Below are positions 18,101-26,348 of a stretch of DNA of 64,000 bases, one piece after another. Origin of the DNA: Ferruginibacter sp. (GTDB lineage Bacteria > Bacteroidota > Bacteroidia > Chitinophagales > Chitinophagaceae). The translations under genes were made by a program, and so were the position numbers. The stretch is from NCBI RefSeq assembly GCF_028288465.1, contig NZ_JAQBNR010000001.1, positions 62,001 to 126,000 on the forward strand, in the 5' to 3' direction. How positions within the stretch are numbered: the first letter of the stretch is position 1; each line of letters starts with the position of its first letter. The notes below the pieces were generated by a model that saw nothing but the letters and a program-made list of their open reading frames with translations, did not search any database and was not told where the DNA came from.

Positions 18101-20451
18101 TTGCCCGCTCAGGTGTTCGCAGTTTAACATTGGATCAATCCCCCTACACTGAAATCAATAATGTTGATTCGCTCACTTTAAATTATAACCTCGTTAACTA
18201 TAAAACTGATCAGCTCCGCTTTGATTTTTATTATTTTAACCATGGCCAGGCAGGCAGTGCCAACAATAAAATATGGATAAGGGGCAGTGAAAATGATGTG
18301 TGGCTACCTGCCTACGATTTGGTCCTTAACCAGGCCGGTTTGGGTAAATGGGCACACGGCCAGGTTAATATCAATGAAGTCCTTCATACAGCAGTACCTG
18401 CACAAAATATCGCTGAAACCTTCCAGATAAAAATAGGGGAGGAAGGAAATACATCTTCCAATGACCCAACACCCGTAATCGATATAGATGATGGATATAC
18501 TTTTGATGATCTTACACTGAACCAGGTTTTTAATGATCTTGAATTAAAGAAAATCAATTCACCTGGCAAAGCTGGATGTGGTCTTTCTGCTGCCAGTGCA
18601 GTAAATGTTACAATAAAAAACTTTAACAATACCAGCCTGGATAATGTAAGTGTCAGCTACCAGGTAAACGGTGGAGCAGTGATAACCGAAATTATTCCCG
18701 TGATTGCAGCAAACCAAAGCCTGGATTATACATTTACAAAAACTGCAGACTTGTCTGCATACATAGATTACAATATCAACGCCTGGATACATTATACGGG
18801 AGACAGTTACTCTGCCAATGATAGTATATTAAACTATAGTTTTCACAATTCACCTGTTGTCAGCAATTACCCTTATTTGCAAAGTTTTGAAAACAGTGAT
18901 GGCAATTTTTTTACAAAGGGAACCAATACAAGCTGGCAATGGGGTACACCCGCAAAAACGCTGATCAACAAAGCACCCAACGGTACCAAAGCGTGGGTTA
19001 CCAATTTAACGGGTAATTACAATAACAACGAAACCTCTTTCTTGTATTCTCCCTGCTTTGATTTAAGCGCTTTAAAGCAACCTGTATTATCGTTCAGTCA
19101 TATTTTTCAGGTAGAACAGGATTATGATTATACCTGGGTAGAGTATTCAACGGATGGTATTGTGTGGAAAAAATTAGGTGATACTTTAAGTGGCACCAAC
19201 TGGTATGACAATATACTTAACAACTGGAGCTTATCCAGGGCTAGATGGCATGTTGCCAGTGTAACTCTTCCTGTAACAGGAACGAATATACGCTTCAGGT
19301 TTGTGCTGAGCAGCGATGGCGGAGTTACTATGGAAGGTGTAGGTATTGATGATATCAGTATACATGAAAAAAGCCTTGTTGCTGCAGCTGTACCCATCAC
19401 AACTATCAGCGTGCCTGCTATTGCGGGAAATAGCTGGATCCCATTTAGCGACGGCAATCAATCAACAGGGCCTTTGCATATCATGGCGGAAATAAATCCC
19501 AACGGGCAAAACCTGGGCAAGGTTGACATCACTGTTTATCCCAACAATACAGGCCATATAAGGAATACAGGCGATCAGTATTACCTGGATAGAAATTATG
19601 TTATTCATCCATCCAACCCACCAACAGGTAACGTTGGGGTACGACTGTATTTTACGGATGCAGAAGCAGATTCATTGATAGATGCTTCCGGTTGTGCGGT
19701 TTGCACCAAACCCGGGGATGCGTATGAATTGGGTGTAACTAAATACAGTGGATTGCTGGCAGAAGAAAATGGCACTCTGCAGGATGATAACAACGGTTTT
19801 ACACAGTACATCACGCCGGCAAACACAACGATAATACCCCACGGAAATGGCTACTATGCAGAGTTTGACGTAAATAGTTTTAGCGAAATTTGGTTCAATA
19901 ACGGCAATGGCAGTAATACACAACCATTATTTGTAAACCTGGTTTATTTCGATGCAGAGAAACAAGCGGGTAATGCCTTATTAAGCTGGAAAGCTGAACA
20001 TGAAGTAAATGTTGCTGATTACGCATTAGAAAGAAGTGCCGACAGCAGAAATTTTACCAGCATTGCTTCCAGGCTTGTTAATGGAAATAACACTGGCAAT
20101 TATAATTTTACCGATTCAACTCCTTTGCATGGAATCAATTACTACCGGCTAAAAATATTGCAACGTGATGGAACTTATTTGTATTCTGCAATCAGAAAAA
20201 TTGATTTCAGTAATAATGCAGATGATGTGCTGGTTTATCCCAATCCCGTTACAGGGCAAACAGTATTTATCTCTGCAAGTGCCAATTGCAGCGGCGCTGC
20301 ATTGTACGATGGTGCCGGTAAATTAGTAAAAAGTTTTGCTTTGCAGGGAAGCTTCAATACAATTAGTTTGAAAGGAATTGCAAAAGGGATTTACATGTTG
20401 AGAGTGGTGTCGGTAAACGGCTTAAGTATTCAAAAAATGCTGGTACAGTAA
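15139..20451 (+). CDS. secreted S8 family (subtilisin-like) peptidase with type IX sorting domain
   Basis: 1770 residues from the ATG at 15139. A TTG frame from 15109 is open, but the signal peptide starts here (hydrophobic stretch ending LYAQ). The subtilase triad is visible as D244 (GIGDNAD), H272 (DHGTHVSGTAAG) and S442 (YGTSMSAPSVTG). After the catalytic domain come beta-sandwich modules: a P/jelly-roll-like part, an FN3-like part, two CARDB-like segments, and MAM/jelly-roll-like segments with IDDGYTFDDL and VGIDDISI. The last 75 or so residues are a type A type IX sorting domain (VYPNPV ... GIYMLRV). It should be exported by Sec, then across the outer membrane by the machinery encoded at 55.5-60.4 kb. 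The substrate is unknown. Confidence 0.92.
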   Translation: MFLMKKCCLVLFCLLSSFFSLSLYAQQEKVVRFANGNFVTGSNIKKQQFKKENIRGALVGDNYFVLVQFDNLPALEVREDLVKAGIQLQEYLPGNAYLAIMKNKFDVGKASQWGIVSINAVPAVFKISRQLYNYIPSGNKKANPLFAVTYFPGVDRATITVELLKAGALLAPSKIISVNTIFIQANKQLINAIAAMPFVSSITLQTISDKPLNSNSRAVHGVESLNELNGKNLNGRGVTIGIGDNADIATHIDFSGRLISRTPWIPGDHGTHVSGTAAGAGLMNARYRGMASKATIIDQFFSDIITSAPVYVADNNMVLTNNSYHSVEDNCPGEGSYDVLSNYIDEQMGRYKDLLHIAAAGNDGALSCGVFPASFGTVKSGWQSAKNVLTVGAMNARDYSIASFSSRGPVNDGRIKPEITANGWAVVSTKPGNNYGADYGTSMSAPSVTGALALLVERYRQLHSGSNPSAALMKTLVCNTAEDLGNPGPDYSFGFGMLEAAKAVDALEQNRYSINKITNGGSVSQIISVPANTRRLKVMLYWADTAAAVNAATSLVNDLDITVGTPAALLHYPLILNPAPAAVNNPATEGADHVNNIEQVVIENPVAGNYTINVNGYAVPFGPQEYVVSYELMPDEVKVQYPAGGEKLIPGDIDNIRWLAYGNESNTFTLEYSDNNGASWTLINNNVAANSRLYAWTVPTAVTNNGLVRVTRNGTALSGQSSFGFGILGQPVTNVTNVCEGAALLNWTAIGGATTYDIFQLSGDSMKVIGNTATTSFLLKGLDKNSAAWLGVAAKNGNFSGRRSVSVKVVPDAGACTLSTFNNDVKVDSILTPNTARQFFANSGNATAPVTILIKNLGAVPVTGPFNVSFNYGGTIVTESANTTIAAGGSYTYAFTGSYPVIPTGYRYDFKAWITLPADSNHLNDTAYKTVKSINNDPIAAMPVKEGFETMANADFIKAEQGIGNNKYIDFSAASSNGRARTFVNTGFARSGVRSLTLDQSPYTEINNVDSLTLNYNLVNYKTDQLRFDFYYFNHGQAGSANNKIWIRGSENDVWLPAYDLVLNQAGLGKWAHGQVNINEVLHTAVPAQNIAETFQIKIGEEGNTSSNDPTPVIDIDDGYTFDDLTLNQVFNDLELKKINSPGKAGCGLSAASAVNVTIKNFNNTSLDNVSVSYQVNGGAVITEIIPVIAANQSLDYTFTKTADLSAYIDYNINAWIHYTGDSYSANDSILNYSFHNSPVVSNYPYLQSFENSDGNFFTKGTNTSWQWGTPAKTLINKAPNGTKAWVTNLTGNYNNNETSFLYSPCFDLSALKQPVLSFSHIFQVEQDYDYTWVEYSTDGIVWKKLGDTLSGTNWYDNILNNWSLSRARWHVASVTLPVTGTNIRFRFVLSSDGGVTMEGVGIDDISIHEKSLVAAAVPITTISVPAIAGNSWIPFSDGNQSTGPLHIMAEINPNGQNLGKVDITVYPNNTGHIRNTGDQYYLDRNYVIHPSNPPTGNVGVRLYFTDAEADSLIDASGCAVCTKPGDAYELGVTKYSGLLAEENGTLQDDNNGFTQYITPANTTIIPHGNGYYAEFDVNSFSEIWFNNGNGSNTQPLFVNLVYFDAEKQAGNALLSWKAEHEVNVADYALERSADSRNFTSIASRLVNGNNTGNYNFTDSTPLHGINYYRLKILQRDGTYLYSAIRKIDFSNNADDVLVYPNPVTGQTVFISASANCSGAALYDGAGKLVKSFALQGSFNTISLKGIAKGIYMLRVVSVNGLSIQKMLVQ

Positions 20452-20574
20452 ATCGTTGCACTGTCGGAATGAGTGTAAATTTTTAAGAGATTCCATTTTT
20501 TAAATTGGGAAATAATCACTTTTTGTATCCTGGTCTACCACTATTCTTTGTACCTTTCTGTAAACAATCGCACA

Positions 20575-21294
20575 ATGTCTTTAGAACCATGGCGCACCGG
20601 CAAGGTGATACAAATTCAACAACAAACCAACGATACAAGAAGTTTTTTTATACAGGTACCTGAACTGACAACACTCAATTTTAAACCGGGCCAGTTTGTT
20701 ACACTTGATTTACCCATACATGAAAAACCAAACAAGCGCTGGCGAAGTTATTCCATCGCTTCCAGTCCAGATGGGTCAAATGTTTTTGAGCTGATTATTG
20801 TGCTTGATAAAAATGGCACAGGCACTCCCTATCTTTTTAATGAAGTAACCGTAGGTTCTGAATTAAAATTTCGCGGCCCGCAGGGCGTATTTACCCTGAA
20901 AGAACCCATTGATAAAGATCTTGTTTTTATTTGTACCGGAACGGGCATTGCACCTTTCAGGAGTATGTTGCAGTATATAAAGCGCAATGCAGTAGAACAT
21001 AAAAACATCTGCCTCATATTTGGCTGCAGAACAAAATCCAGCCTGTTGTATTATGATGAGATGAAACAACTGGAACAGGAATTAAAAGGGTTTACCTACT
21101 TACCCACTTTGTCAAGAGAGGAATGGGATGGACAAATGGGGTACGTGCATCCAGTGTATGAGTCGCTGTGTGCAGACCGAAGGCCTGCCGAATTTTATTT
21201 ATGCGGCTGGAAAGGTATGATTGATGATGCAAGAAAAAGAATTGCGGATATGGGTTACGACAAAAAAGAAATTCATTACGAAATTTATGGATAG
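20575..21294 (+). CDS. ferredoxin-NADP reductase-like FAD/NAD(P)-binding oxidoreductase
   Basis: 239 residues from the ATG at 20575 (the frame is open from a TTG at 20548). An FAD-binding barrel comes first, with RWRSYSIASSP (the RxYS flavin motif) and PGQFVTLDL. It is followed by the NAD(P) domain with CTGTGIAPFRSML and the C-terminal YLCGWKGMIDDARK. There is no iron-sulfur domain of its own, so it would exchange electrons with a separate partner such as ferredoxin or flavodoxin. It lies 140 bases upstream of nuoA on the same strand. Because that nuo cluster lacks its NADH module, a functional link is tempting but unproven. Confidence 0.85.
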   Translation: MSLEPWRTGKVIQIQQQTNDTRSFFIQVPELTTLNFKPGQFVTLDLPIHEKPNKRWRSYSIASSPDGSNVFELIIVLDKNGTGTPYLFNEVTVGSELKFRGPQGVFTLKEPIDKDLVFICTGTGIAPFRSMLQYIKRNAVEHKNICLIFGCRTKSSLLYYDEMKQLEQELKGFTYLPTLSREEWDGQMGYVHPVYESLCADRRPAEFYLCGWKGMIDDARKRIADMGYDKKEIHYEIYG

Positions 21295-21434
21295 TATTTT
21301 ACCCATAACTTTATTGTGAAAACGGTTGCCTTTGAGCATGACAGATATCATTTGTGCCTATGATTGCCGCGGTACCTGTATTGGTATTTTTTCCTACCTT
21401 GTAGTTCTAAAATGTTGGTAAAATAATTGTTTTT

Positions 21435-21785
21435 ATGGGAGCATCTTCGATGATTGTTTTGATTCTTGCAGCGTTAACATTTTCCTCTATTGCCATTTTA
21501 ATTGCTAAAATTGTAACAAAGGCTACCACTAATAAACAAAAGGGCCAGCCATACGAATGCGGTATTCCAACACAGGGAAAAACATGGACACAATTGAATG
21601 TAGGATACTATTTATTTGCCCTGATCTTTTTGATATTTGATGTAGAACTGGTATTCTTGTTTCCATGGGCTGTAGTAGCAAAAAAGGTAGGCTGGATGGC
21701 ACTTGTAGAAATCATTGTCTTCTTTTTTATTTTGTTTATGGGTTTTTTATATGCCCATAAAAAGGGTGCGCTGAAATGGATGTAG
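21435..21785 (+). CDS. nuoA: NADH-quinone oxidoreductase subunit A
   Basis: 116 residues, small membrane subunit of complex I. Three transmembrane helices are visible (about 7-27, 58-80 and 88-108). The conserved loop has KGQPYECGIPTQG (ExG around Cys) and the second helix FDVELVFLFPWAV, where the acidic pair lies near the quinone site. First gene of a cluster running through nuoN in one direction. I could not identify a convincing promoter in the 140 bases upstream. Confidence 0.94.
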   Translation: MGASSMIVLILAALTFSSIAILIAKIVTKATTNKQKGQPYECGIPTQGKTWTQLNVGYYLFALIFLIFDVELVFLFPWAVVAKKVGWMALVEIIVFFFILFMGFLYAHKKGALKWM

Positions 21786-21798
21786 GGCAACCCCCGCA

Positions 21799-21827
21799 GA
21801 CTCTCCCAAGGTGGAGGAATGAAATGC
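21799..21827 (+). repeat. nuo spacer element, copy after nuoA
   Basis: A C-rich arm (CTCTCCC), short centre and G-rich arm (GGTGGAGG) followed by AATGAAATGC. Related sequences follow nuoD (24215-24242) and nuoH (25479-25510). Confidence 0.45.
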
Positions 21828-21887
21828 ACAGTATAATAATTTGAACCGCATTTCAAATTTTGATAACGAAAAATGAACACTTGGTAA

Positions 21888-22454
21888 ATGAGTGAAACTT
21901 CAAATAATTCAGGATCTTCTTCAAATTCCACCCTGGGAGTTGGGGGGGGCACTTTTCCAGGCCAAATACACGAAACGCCTGGAGGCGGTATTGTGTTGAG
22001 TAAGCTGGATGATGTGATTAACTGGGCCAGGTCTAACTCTTTGTGGCCGCTTACTTTTGCCACCAGTTGCTGCGGTATAGAGATGATGTCCGTTGCAGCA
22101 GCAAAATATGATTTTTCAAGATTTGGTTTCGAAGTGGCCAGGGCCTCGCCAAGACAAGCCGATGTAATTATCATCGCCGGTACTATTGTAAATAAAATGG
22201 CGCCTGTTTTGAAAAGACTATACGATCAGATGGGGGATCCTAAGTATGTAATTGCGATGGGCGCTTGTGCAATCAGCGGAGGGCCTTTCTTTTACAATAC
22301 GTATTCAGTAGTAAAGGGTGCAGACCATATTATCCCGGTGGATGTATATGTTGCCGGTTGCCCGCCGAGGCCGGAAGCATTGTTGCATGCGCTGATTAGC
22401 TTACAGGAAAAAATAAAAAGTGGTTTAACACGAGAACAAATAAAAGCAGGCTGA
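21888..22454 (+). CDS. nuoB: NADH-quinone oxidoreductase subunit B
   Basis: 188 residues, the hydrophilic subunit that holds cluster N2, last in the electron chain to quinone. The N2 ligands are visible: tandem C61-C62 in [10 protein letters not shown]127 in MGACAISGG and C158 in [10 protein letters not shown]. The first 30 residues are a poorly conserved Ser/Gly-rich extension. It sits between nuoA (102 bases) and nuoC (57 bases). Confidence 0.96.
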   Translation: MSETSNNSGSSSNSTLGVGGGTFPGQIHETPGGGIVLSKLDDVINWARSNSLWPLTFATSCCGIEMMSVAAAKYDFSRFGFEVARASPRQADVIIIAGTIVNKMAPVLKRLYDQMGDPKYVIAMGACAISGGPFFYNTYSVVKGADHIIPVDVYVAGCPPRPEALLHALISLQEKIKSGLTREQIKAG

Positions 22455-22511
22455 TGAATTAATTGAACCTGCTTTGAATTATATGACACGTCCATTGTCC
22501 GAAAGATAATT

Positions 22512-22970
22512 ATGACCAACGAAGCATTAAAAGAGAAAATTTTACAACTGTCGCCTGCAGTTAGTTTTGAGGAAGGAGGCCAATGGCTTACCATCATCGT
22601 GAAGCCCGCTGCATGGCACTCACTTGCCGCACAATTAAGAAATGACAAAGCCTTGTTTTTTAATTTTCTTTTCTGCCTCACCTGTATTGACTGGAAGACA
22701 CATCTTACCATGGTGTACCATCTCGAATCTGTACAATTTCGCCACAACATTGTAATAAAATCAAAACTGGATGCTGCTGATCCGTCAATAGCAACTGTGA
22801 GTGATATATGGCAAACAGCTAATTTTCATGAACGGGAAGTGTATGAAATGTTCGGTGTAAATTTCATCAATCATCCTGATTTAAGGTTGTTGATTTTACC
22901 GGATGGATGGGAGAACAAAAGGCCATTGTTAAAGAATTTTGAAGACCCGGTCAATATGATAAAATTGTAA
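22512..22970 (+). CDS. nuoC: NADH-quinone oxidoreductase subunit C
   Basis: 152 residues, 30-kDa-type subunit in the connecting arm of complex I. The signature is ATVSDIWQTANFHEREVYEM followed by FGVNFINHPDLRLLILPDGW. It is a separate gene and not fused to nuoD as in E. coli or Bacteroides. It has no cofactor of its own and helps form the interface with NuoD. Confidence 0.94.
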   Translation: MTNEALKEKILQLSPAVSFEEGGQWLTIIVKPAAWHSLAAQLRNDKALFFNFLFCLTCIDWKTHLTMVYHLESVQFRHNIVIKSKLDAADPSIATVSDIWQTANFHEREVYEMFGVNFINHPDLRLLILPDGWENKRPLLKNFEDPVNMIKL

Positions 22971-23000
22971 CCCCCATGCCCTTAACAGGGAGGAAGGCAA
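22971..23000 (+). repeat. nuo spacer element, divergent copy after nuoC
   Basis: CCCCCATGCCCTTAACAGGG followed by AGGAAGGCAA directly after the nuoC stop. It shares the C-rich arm, G-rich arm and A-rich tail layout of the elements after nuoA, nuoD and nuoH, but is more divergent. Confidence 0.3.
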
Positions 23001-23064
23001 AAGTTTTAAAATATCAGGATATTAAAATATTAAAATCTATTTTTTAATAATAAAAACAATAGTT

Positions 23065-23084
23065 CCCCTTTAGGGGATAGGGGT
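23065..23084 (+). repeat. CCCCTTTAGGGG hairpin directly before nuoD
   Basis: CCCCT pairs with AGGGG (23065-23076), followed by ATAGGGGT that abuts the ATG of nuoD. A related CCCCCCTTAGGGG element lies before nuoH. It occupies the usual ribosome-binding position and may influence translation. Confidence 0.4.
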
Positions 23085-24200
23085 ATGGTTGAAGAAATTG
23101 GCAGAACAGCAGACGGTAATATCATCATCAACGTGGGACCACAACACCCCGCTACACATGGCGTGCTGCACCTGGTGATTACCATCAATGGTGAAACCAT
23201 TATAAAGGTAGAACCACACCTTGGCTATATCCATCGGTCTATCGAGAAAATGTGCGAAAGCCTTACTTACCGGCAATTCATATACGTTACCAGCCGCATG
23301 GATTATTTATCTTCTCACATCAACAACCACGCCTGCGCACTTTGTGTAGAAAATGGGTTACAGGTAGAAGTGCCCGCACGTGCGCAGGTAATACGCGTGC
23401 TGATGGATGAACTTACAAGAATTGCATCCCACGAATTGTGGTGGGGTGCCATGGCGATGGATCTTGGAGCATTTACACCGTTTTTTCATGCTTTTCGCGA
23501 AAGAGAAACCATCAATGATATTATGGAAGAAACCTGTGGTGCAAGGCTTACAATGAATTACATGGTGCCTGGTGGTGTGATGCAGGATATTCATCCCAAT
23601 TTTCAACAAAGAGTAAAAGATTTTATTAAATTATACAAATCAAAAATCAGCGAATATGATGAGTTGGTAACTGGTAATATTATTTTTCAAAACAGGATGA
23701 AAGGTGTAGGCTACCTGTCGCCGGAAGATGCTGTTTCATTTGGTGTAAGCGGACCTCCGGCAAGAGGCAGCGGTGTTAGTTGCGATACCAGGAAAACATA
23801 CCCCTACGAAATATACAACCAGTTGCAGTTTGATGAAATATTGGAAACCGGGGGTGACTCATTCGCAAGGTATATGGTGCGGATAAGAGAAATGAATCAG
23901 TCAATAAAAATTATTGAGCAATTAATTGATAACATTCCTGAAGGGGATTTTCAGGCCAAAACAAAAGCTGTATTGAAGTTACCGAAAGGAGAATTTTTGC
24001 AAAAAGTAGAAACAGCCAGAGGACAGTTTGGTGTGTACATAGTGAGTGAAGGTGGCACAACGCCTTACCGTATTAAATTTCGCTCGCCGGGATTTTCCAA
24101 TCTCTCTGCGCTGGATCACATGGCCAGGGGTAGTAAGTTAGGAGATTTGGTAGCCATGATGGGAACGCTGGATTTAGTGATACCAGACATTGACAGATAG
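23085..24200 (+). CDS. nuoD: NADH-quinone oxidoreductase subunit D
   Basis: 371 residues, the 49-kDa-type subunit that forms the quinone-binding cavity with NuoB. The N-terminal block NVGPQHPATHGVLHLVITIN, the HRSIEKMCE stretch and RMDYLSSHINN are diagnostic; the quinone-site His lies in GPQHPATHG. The C-terminus DLVIPDIDR is the normal end. In many relatives nuoE, nuoF and nuoG follow; here nuoH follows after 184 bases. Confidence 0.96.
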   Translation: MVEEIGRTADGNIIINVGPQHPATHGVLHLVITINGETIIKVEPHLGYIHRSIEKMCESLTYRQFIYVTSRMDYLSSHINNHACALCVENGLQVEVPARAQVIRVLMDELTRIASHELWWGAMAMDLGAFTPFFHAFRERETINDIMEETCGARLTMNYMVPGGVMQDIHPNFQQRVKDFIKLYKSKISEYDELVTGNIIFQNRMKGVGYLSPEDAVSFGVSGPPARGSGVSCDTRKTYPYEIYNQLQFDEILETGGDSFARYMVRIREMNQSIKIIEQLIDNIPEGDFQAKTKAVLKLPKGEFLQKVETARGQFGVYIVSEGGTTPYRIKFRSPGFSNLSALDHMARGSKLGDLVAMMGTLDLVIPDIDR

Positions 24201-24214
24201 AAGCGACCGCCTCT

Positions 24215-24242
24215 GACTCCCCCATGGGGCAGAACAAAATGC
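24215..24242 (+). repeat. nuo spacer element, copy after nuoD
   Basis: GACTCCCCCATGGGGC followed by AGAACAAAATGC. The CCCCATGGGG core is self-complementary and the tail matches the copies after nuoA and nuoH. Confidence 0.45.
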
Positions 24243-24347
24243 GGAGAATGGCGACTATAGTTGCTGAATAGGATCCAATGTCGAATAGAATAATAAAAGA
24301 ATCTCTAAGTATGAATAAAATATCAAATCAAAATTCGCTTCTTGAAT

Positions 24348-24369
24348 CCCCCCTTAGGGGTTGGGGAGG
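24348..24369 (+). repeat. CCCCTTAGGGG hairpin before nuoH
   Basis: CCCCCCTTAGGGG followed by TTGGGGAGG, 15 bases ahead of the nuoH ATG and similar to the element before nuoD. Confidence 0.4.
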
Positions 24370-24384
24370 CTTTGGGAGGCGTTT

Positions 24385-25461
24385 ATGCTGAGCTTTTCAA
24401 AAATATCGCAATTGATTGATAGCTGGTTAAGGGCTACCTTTAATGCTACCTGGACCATGGTAATTGAGATGGTAATTGCCGGTGTGTGTGTTATCGGCCT
24501 GTTTGCCGCATTGGGACTGGTTTTGGTACTGATGGAAAGAAGGGTAGCTGCATGGATACAGATTCGCCTTGGACCCAACAGGGTTGGCCCCGGGGGTATG
24601 TTACAATCACTGGCAGACACGTTGAAGCTGCTGGTTAAAGAAGGTATGACGCCAGATGGTGCAGATAAATTTTTGTTTAACCTGGCGCCTTTTATCGCAA
24701 TGATGGTGGCAATGCTTTTGATGGCGCCAATCGCTTTTGCAAAAGACTTTCAACTATGGGATCTTAACATTGGTGTATTATATATTTCTGCGGTTTCGTC
24801 CTTAATGGTCATCAGCATTTTAATGGCAGGCTGGGCTAGCAACAATAAATATTCGTTGATGGGCGCTATGCGCAGCGGTGCACAGATTGTAAGTTATGAA
24901 CTATCAGCAGGGCTCTCCATTCTTACAGTAGTGATATTATCGGGTAGTTTGAATCTGAACGAAATTATTTTATCGCAGTCTGATGGCTGGTGGATTTTTA
25001 AAGGACATATCCCGGTGATTATATCCTTCGTGATTTTTATCATTGCCGTAACGGCAGAAACAAACAGGGCGCCCTTTGATCTTGCCGAAGCCGAGTCTGA
25101 ATTGACTGCTGGTTTCCATACAGAATATTCAGGGATGAAATTCGCTTTGTTTTTCTTAGCAGAATATATCAATGTATTTATTGTTTGTGCTATTGGCGCA
25201 ACGCTATTCCTTGGCGGATGGATGCCGTTTCATATCGGGCACTGGGAAGGATTTAATCATGTGATGGATTATATTCCATCCAGTTTATGGTTCTTCGGAA
25301 AAACATTTTTCCTGATATTTTTAATTATGTGGTTCAGGTGGACTTTTCCAAGATTGCGGATTGACCAGTTGCTGAATCTTGAGTGGAAATATTTATTGCC
25401 GATCAGTATGTTTAATATTTTACTGGTAACCGTAATGGCTATTTTGGGGTGGTATTTTTAG
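24385..25461 (+). CDS. nuoH: NADH-quinone oxidoreductase subunit H
   Basis: 358 residues from the ATG at 24385; the frame is open from a TTG at 24361, but that would lie in the G-rich spacer element. Membrane subunit that caps the quinone tunnel. Diagnostic blocks are MERRVAAWIQIRLGPNRVGP, the ETNRAPFDLAEAESELTAGF loop, and YSGMKFALFFLAEY. About eight transmembrane helices are evident. Acidic residues in the central loop connect quinone chemistry to proton movement in the family. Confidence 0.96.
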   Translation: MLSFSKISQLIDSWLRATFNATWTMVIEMVIAGVCVIGLFAALGLVLVLMERRVAAWIQIRLGPNRVGPGGMLQSLADTLKLLVKEGMTPDGADKFLFNLAPFIAMMVAMLLMAPIAFAKDFQLWDLNIGVLYISAVSSLMVISILMAGWASNNKYSLMGAMRSGAQIVSYELSAGLSILTVVILSGSLNLNEIILSQSDGWWIFKGHIPVIISFVIFIIAVTAETNRAPFDLAEAESELTAGFHTEYSGMKFALFFLAEYINVFIVCAIGATLFLGGWMPFHIGHWEGFNHVMDYIPSSLWFFGKTFFLIFLIMWFRWTFPRLRIDQLLNLEWKYLLPISMFNILLVTVMAILGWYF

Positions 25462-25478
25462 CAGCCCCGGCCCTTATA

Positions 25479-25510
25479 CCTCTCCGCCGCGACGGGGAGA
25501 ATAGAAATGC
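25479..25510 (+). repeat. nuo spacer element, copy after nuoH
   Basis: CCTCTCCGCC..GGGGAGA followed by ATAGAAATGC, 17 bases after the nuoH stop. It has the same layout as the copies after nuoA and nuoD. Confidence 0.45.
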
Positions 25511-25575
25511 AGCAGTTTTAAAAGTGGAAGGGCTGAACGTCCCTGCTAATTTTTTAAAAAAAGACATGTTAAATA

Positions 25576-26103
25576 ATGGATAAGAATTCAAATAGTAAAA
25601 ATAATTCTTCGTCGCCTTCTTCTGGCGGAGGGCTTGTTCAATATATCAAAGATGTCTTCAACGGCGTAAAGTCGTTGCTGGTAGGGCTTAGGCGAACCAT
25701 GTATTATTTTACGCATCATAAAGAAATCATTACAGAGCAATATCCTGATAACAGAGCTACGCTTGTTTTTCCTGAAAGGTTCAAGGGGGAAGTAGTAATG
25801 ACGCATGATGAAAATAATGAGCACGCCTGTACTGGTTGCACCGCTTGTGAACTGGCTTGTCCGAACGCTACTATTAAAATCATTACCAAATTTGATGTAA
25901 GTCCCGAAGGCAAAAAGAAAAAGGCCATTGACAAATTTGTATATCATCTTGAGCTATGTACCATGTGTAATTTATGTATTGTAGCCTGCCCAACAGATGC
26001 AATAAAAATGGCGCAAACATTTGAACACAGTGTATATAACCGGGCAGACCTGACAAAGATTTTAAATAAGCCGGGATCGAAAATAAGGGAAGGTGTTGAG
26101 TGA
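25576..26103 (+). CDS. nuoI: NADH-quinone oxidoreductase subunit I
   Basis: 175 residues, 8-iron ferredoxin-like subunit carrying clusters N6a and N6b. Both CxxCxxCxxxC motifs are complete: C85, C88, C91, C95 and C128, C131, C134, C138. An amphipathic N-terminal helix region (residues 20-45) fits membrane association. In complexes without NuoEFG this subunit is a candidate electron entry point (established proposal for related enzymes; inference here). The first 18 residues are a Ser/Asn/Gly-rich tail. A 245-base gap follows. Confidence 0.95.
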   Translation: MDKNSNSKNNSSSPSSGGGLVQYIKDVFNGVKSLLVGLRRTMYYFTHHKEIITEQYPDNRATLVFPERFKGEVVMTHDENNEHACTGCTACELACPNATIKIITKFDVSPEGKKKKAIDKFVYHLELCTMCNLCIVACPTDAIKMAQTFEHSVYNRADLTKILNKPGSKIREGVE

Positions 26104-26299
26104 TAGCCCTTACTGGCTACCTCCGGGCATTATAAAAATTCAACGTTCCTGGAATTTGCGCAGGGTTAGTCGTAGCGGAATAACAGGAGTTTTGAATAAT
26201 AATGTGGGAACGGATCAGAAATGGTATGTTGTACGAGTGAGTGACACAACAATGCAAAATTGAGAAGCAATGCCGGCAAAAAAATGGCATCCATAATAT

Positions 26300-26321
26300 T
26301 ACCAGGTATAAAAACCTGGTA
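26300..26321 (+). other. hairpin in the nuoI-nuoJ gap
   Basis: TACCAGGT (26300-26307) pairs perfectly with ACCTGGTA (26314-26321), loop ATAAAA, without a T-run, 28 bases ahead of the nuoJ ATG. The rest of the 245-base gap (26104-26348) holds no open frame that I can support. Confidence 0.5.
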
Positions 26322-26348
26322 TTAAAAACTTGACATAATAATCCTTAA

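Noticed and set aside
21608-22174. 188-codon minus-strand frame across nuoA and nuoB
   Set aside because: It is antisense to two clear complex I genes and their gap, with no protein features.
24361-24384. TTG start for nuoH within the G-rich spacer
   Set aside because: The spacer is a repeat-like element similar to that before nuoD; ATG at 24385 suits the membrane N-terminus.
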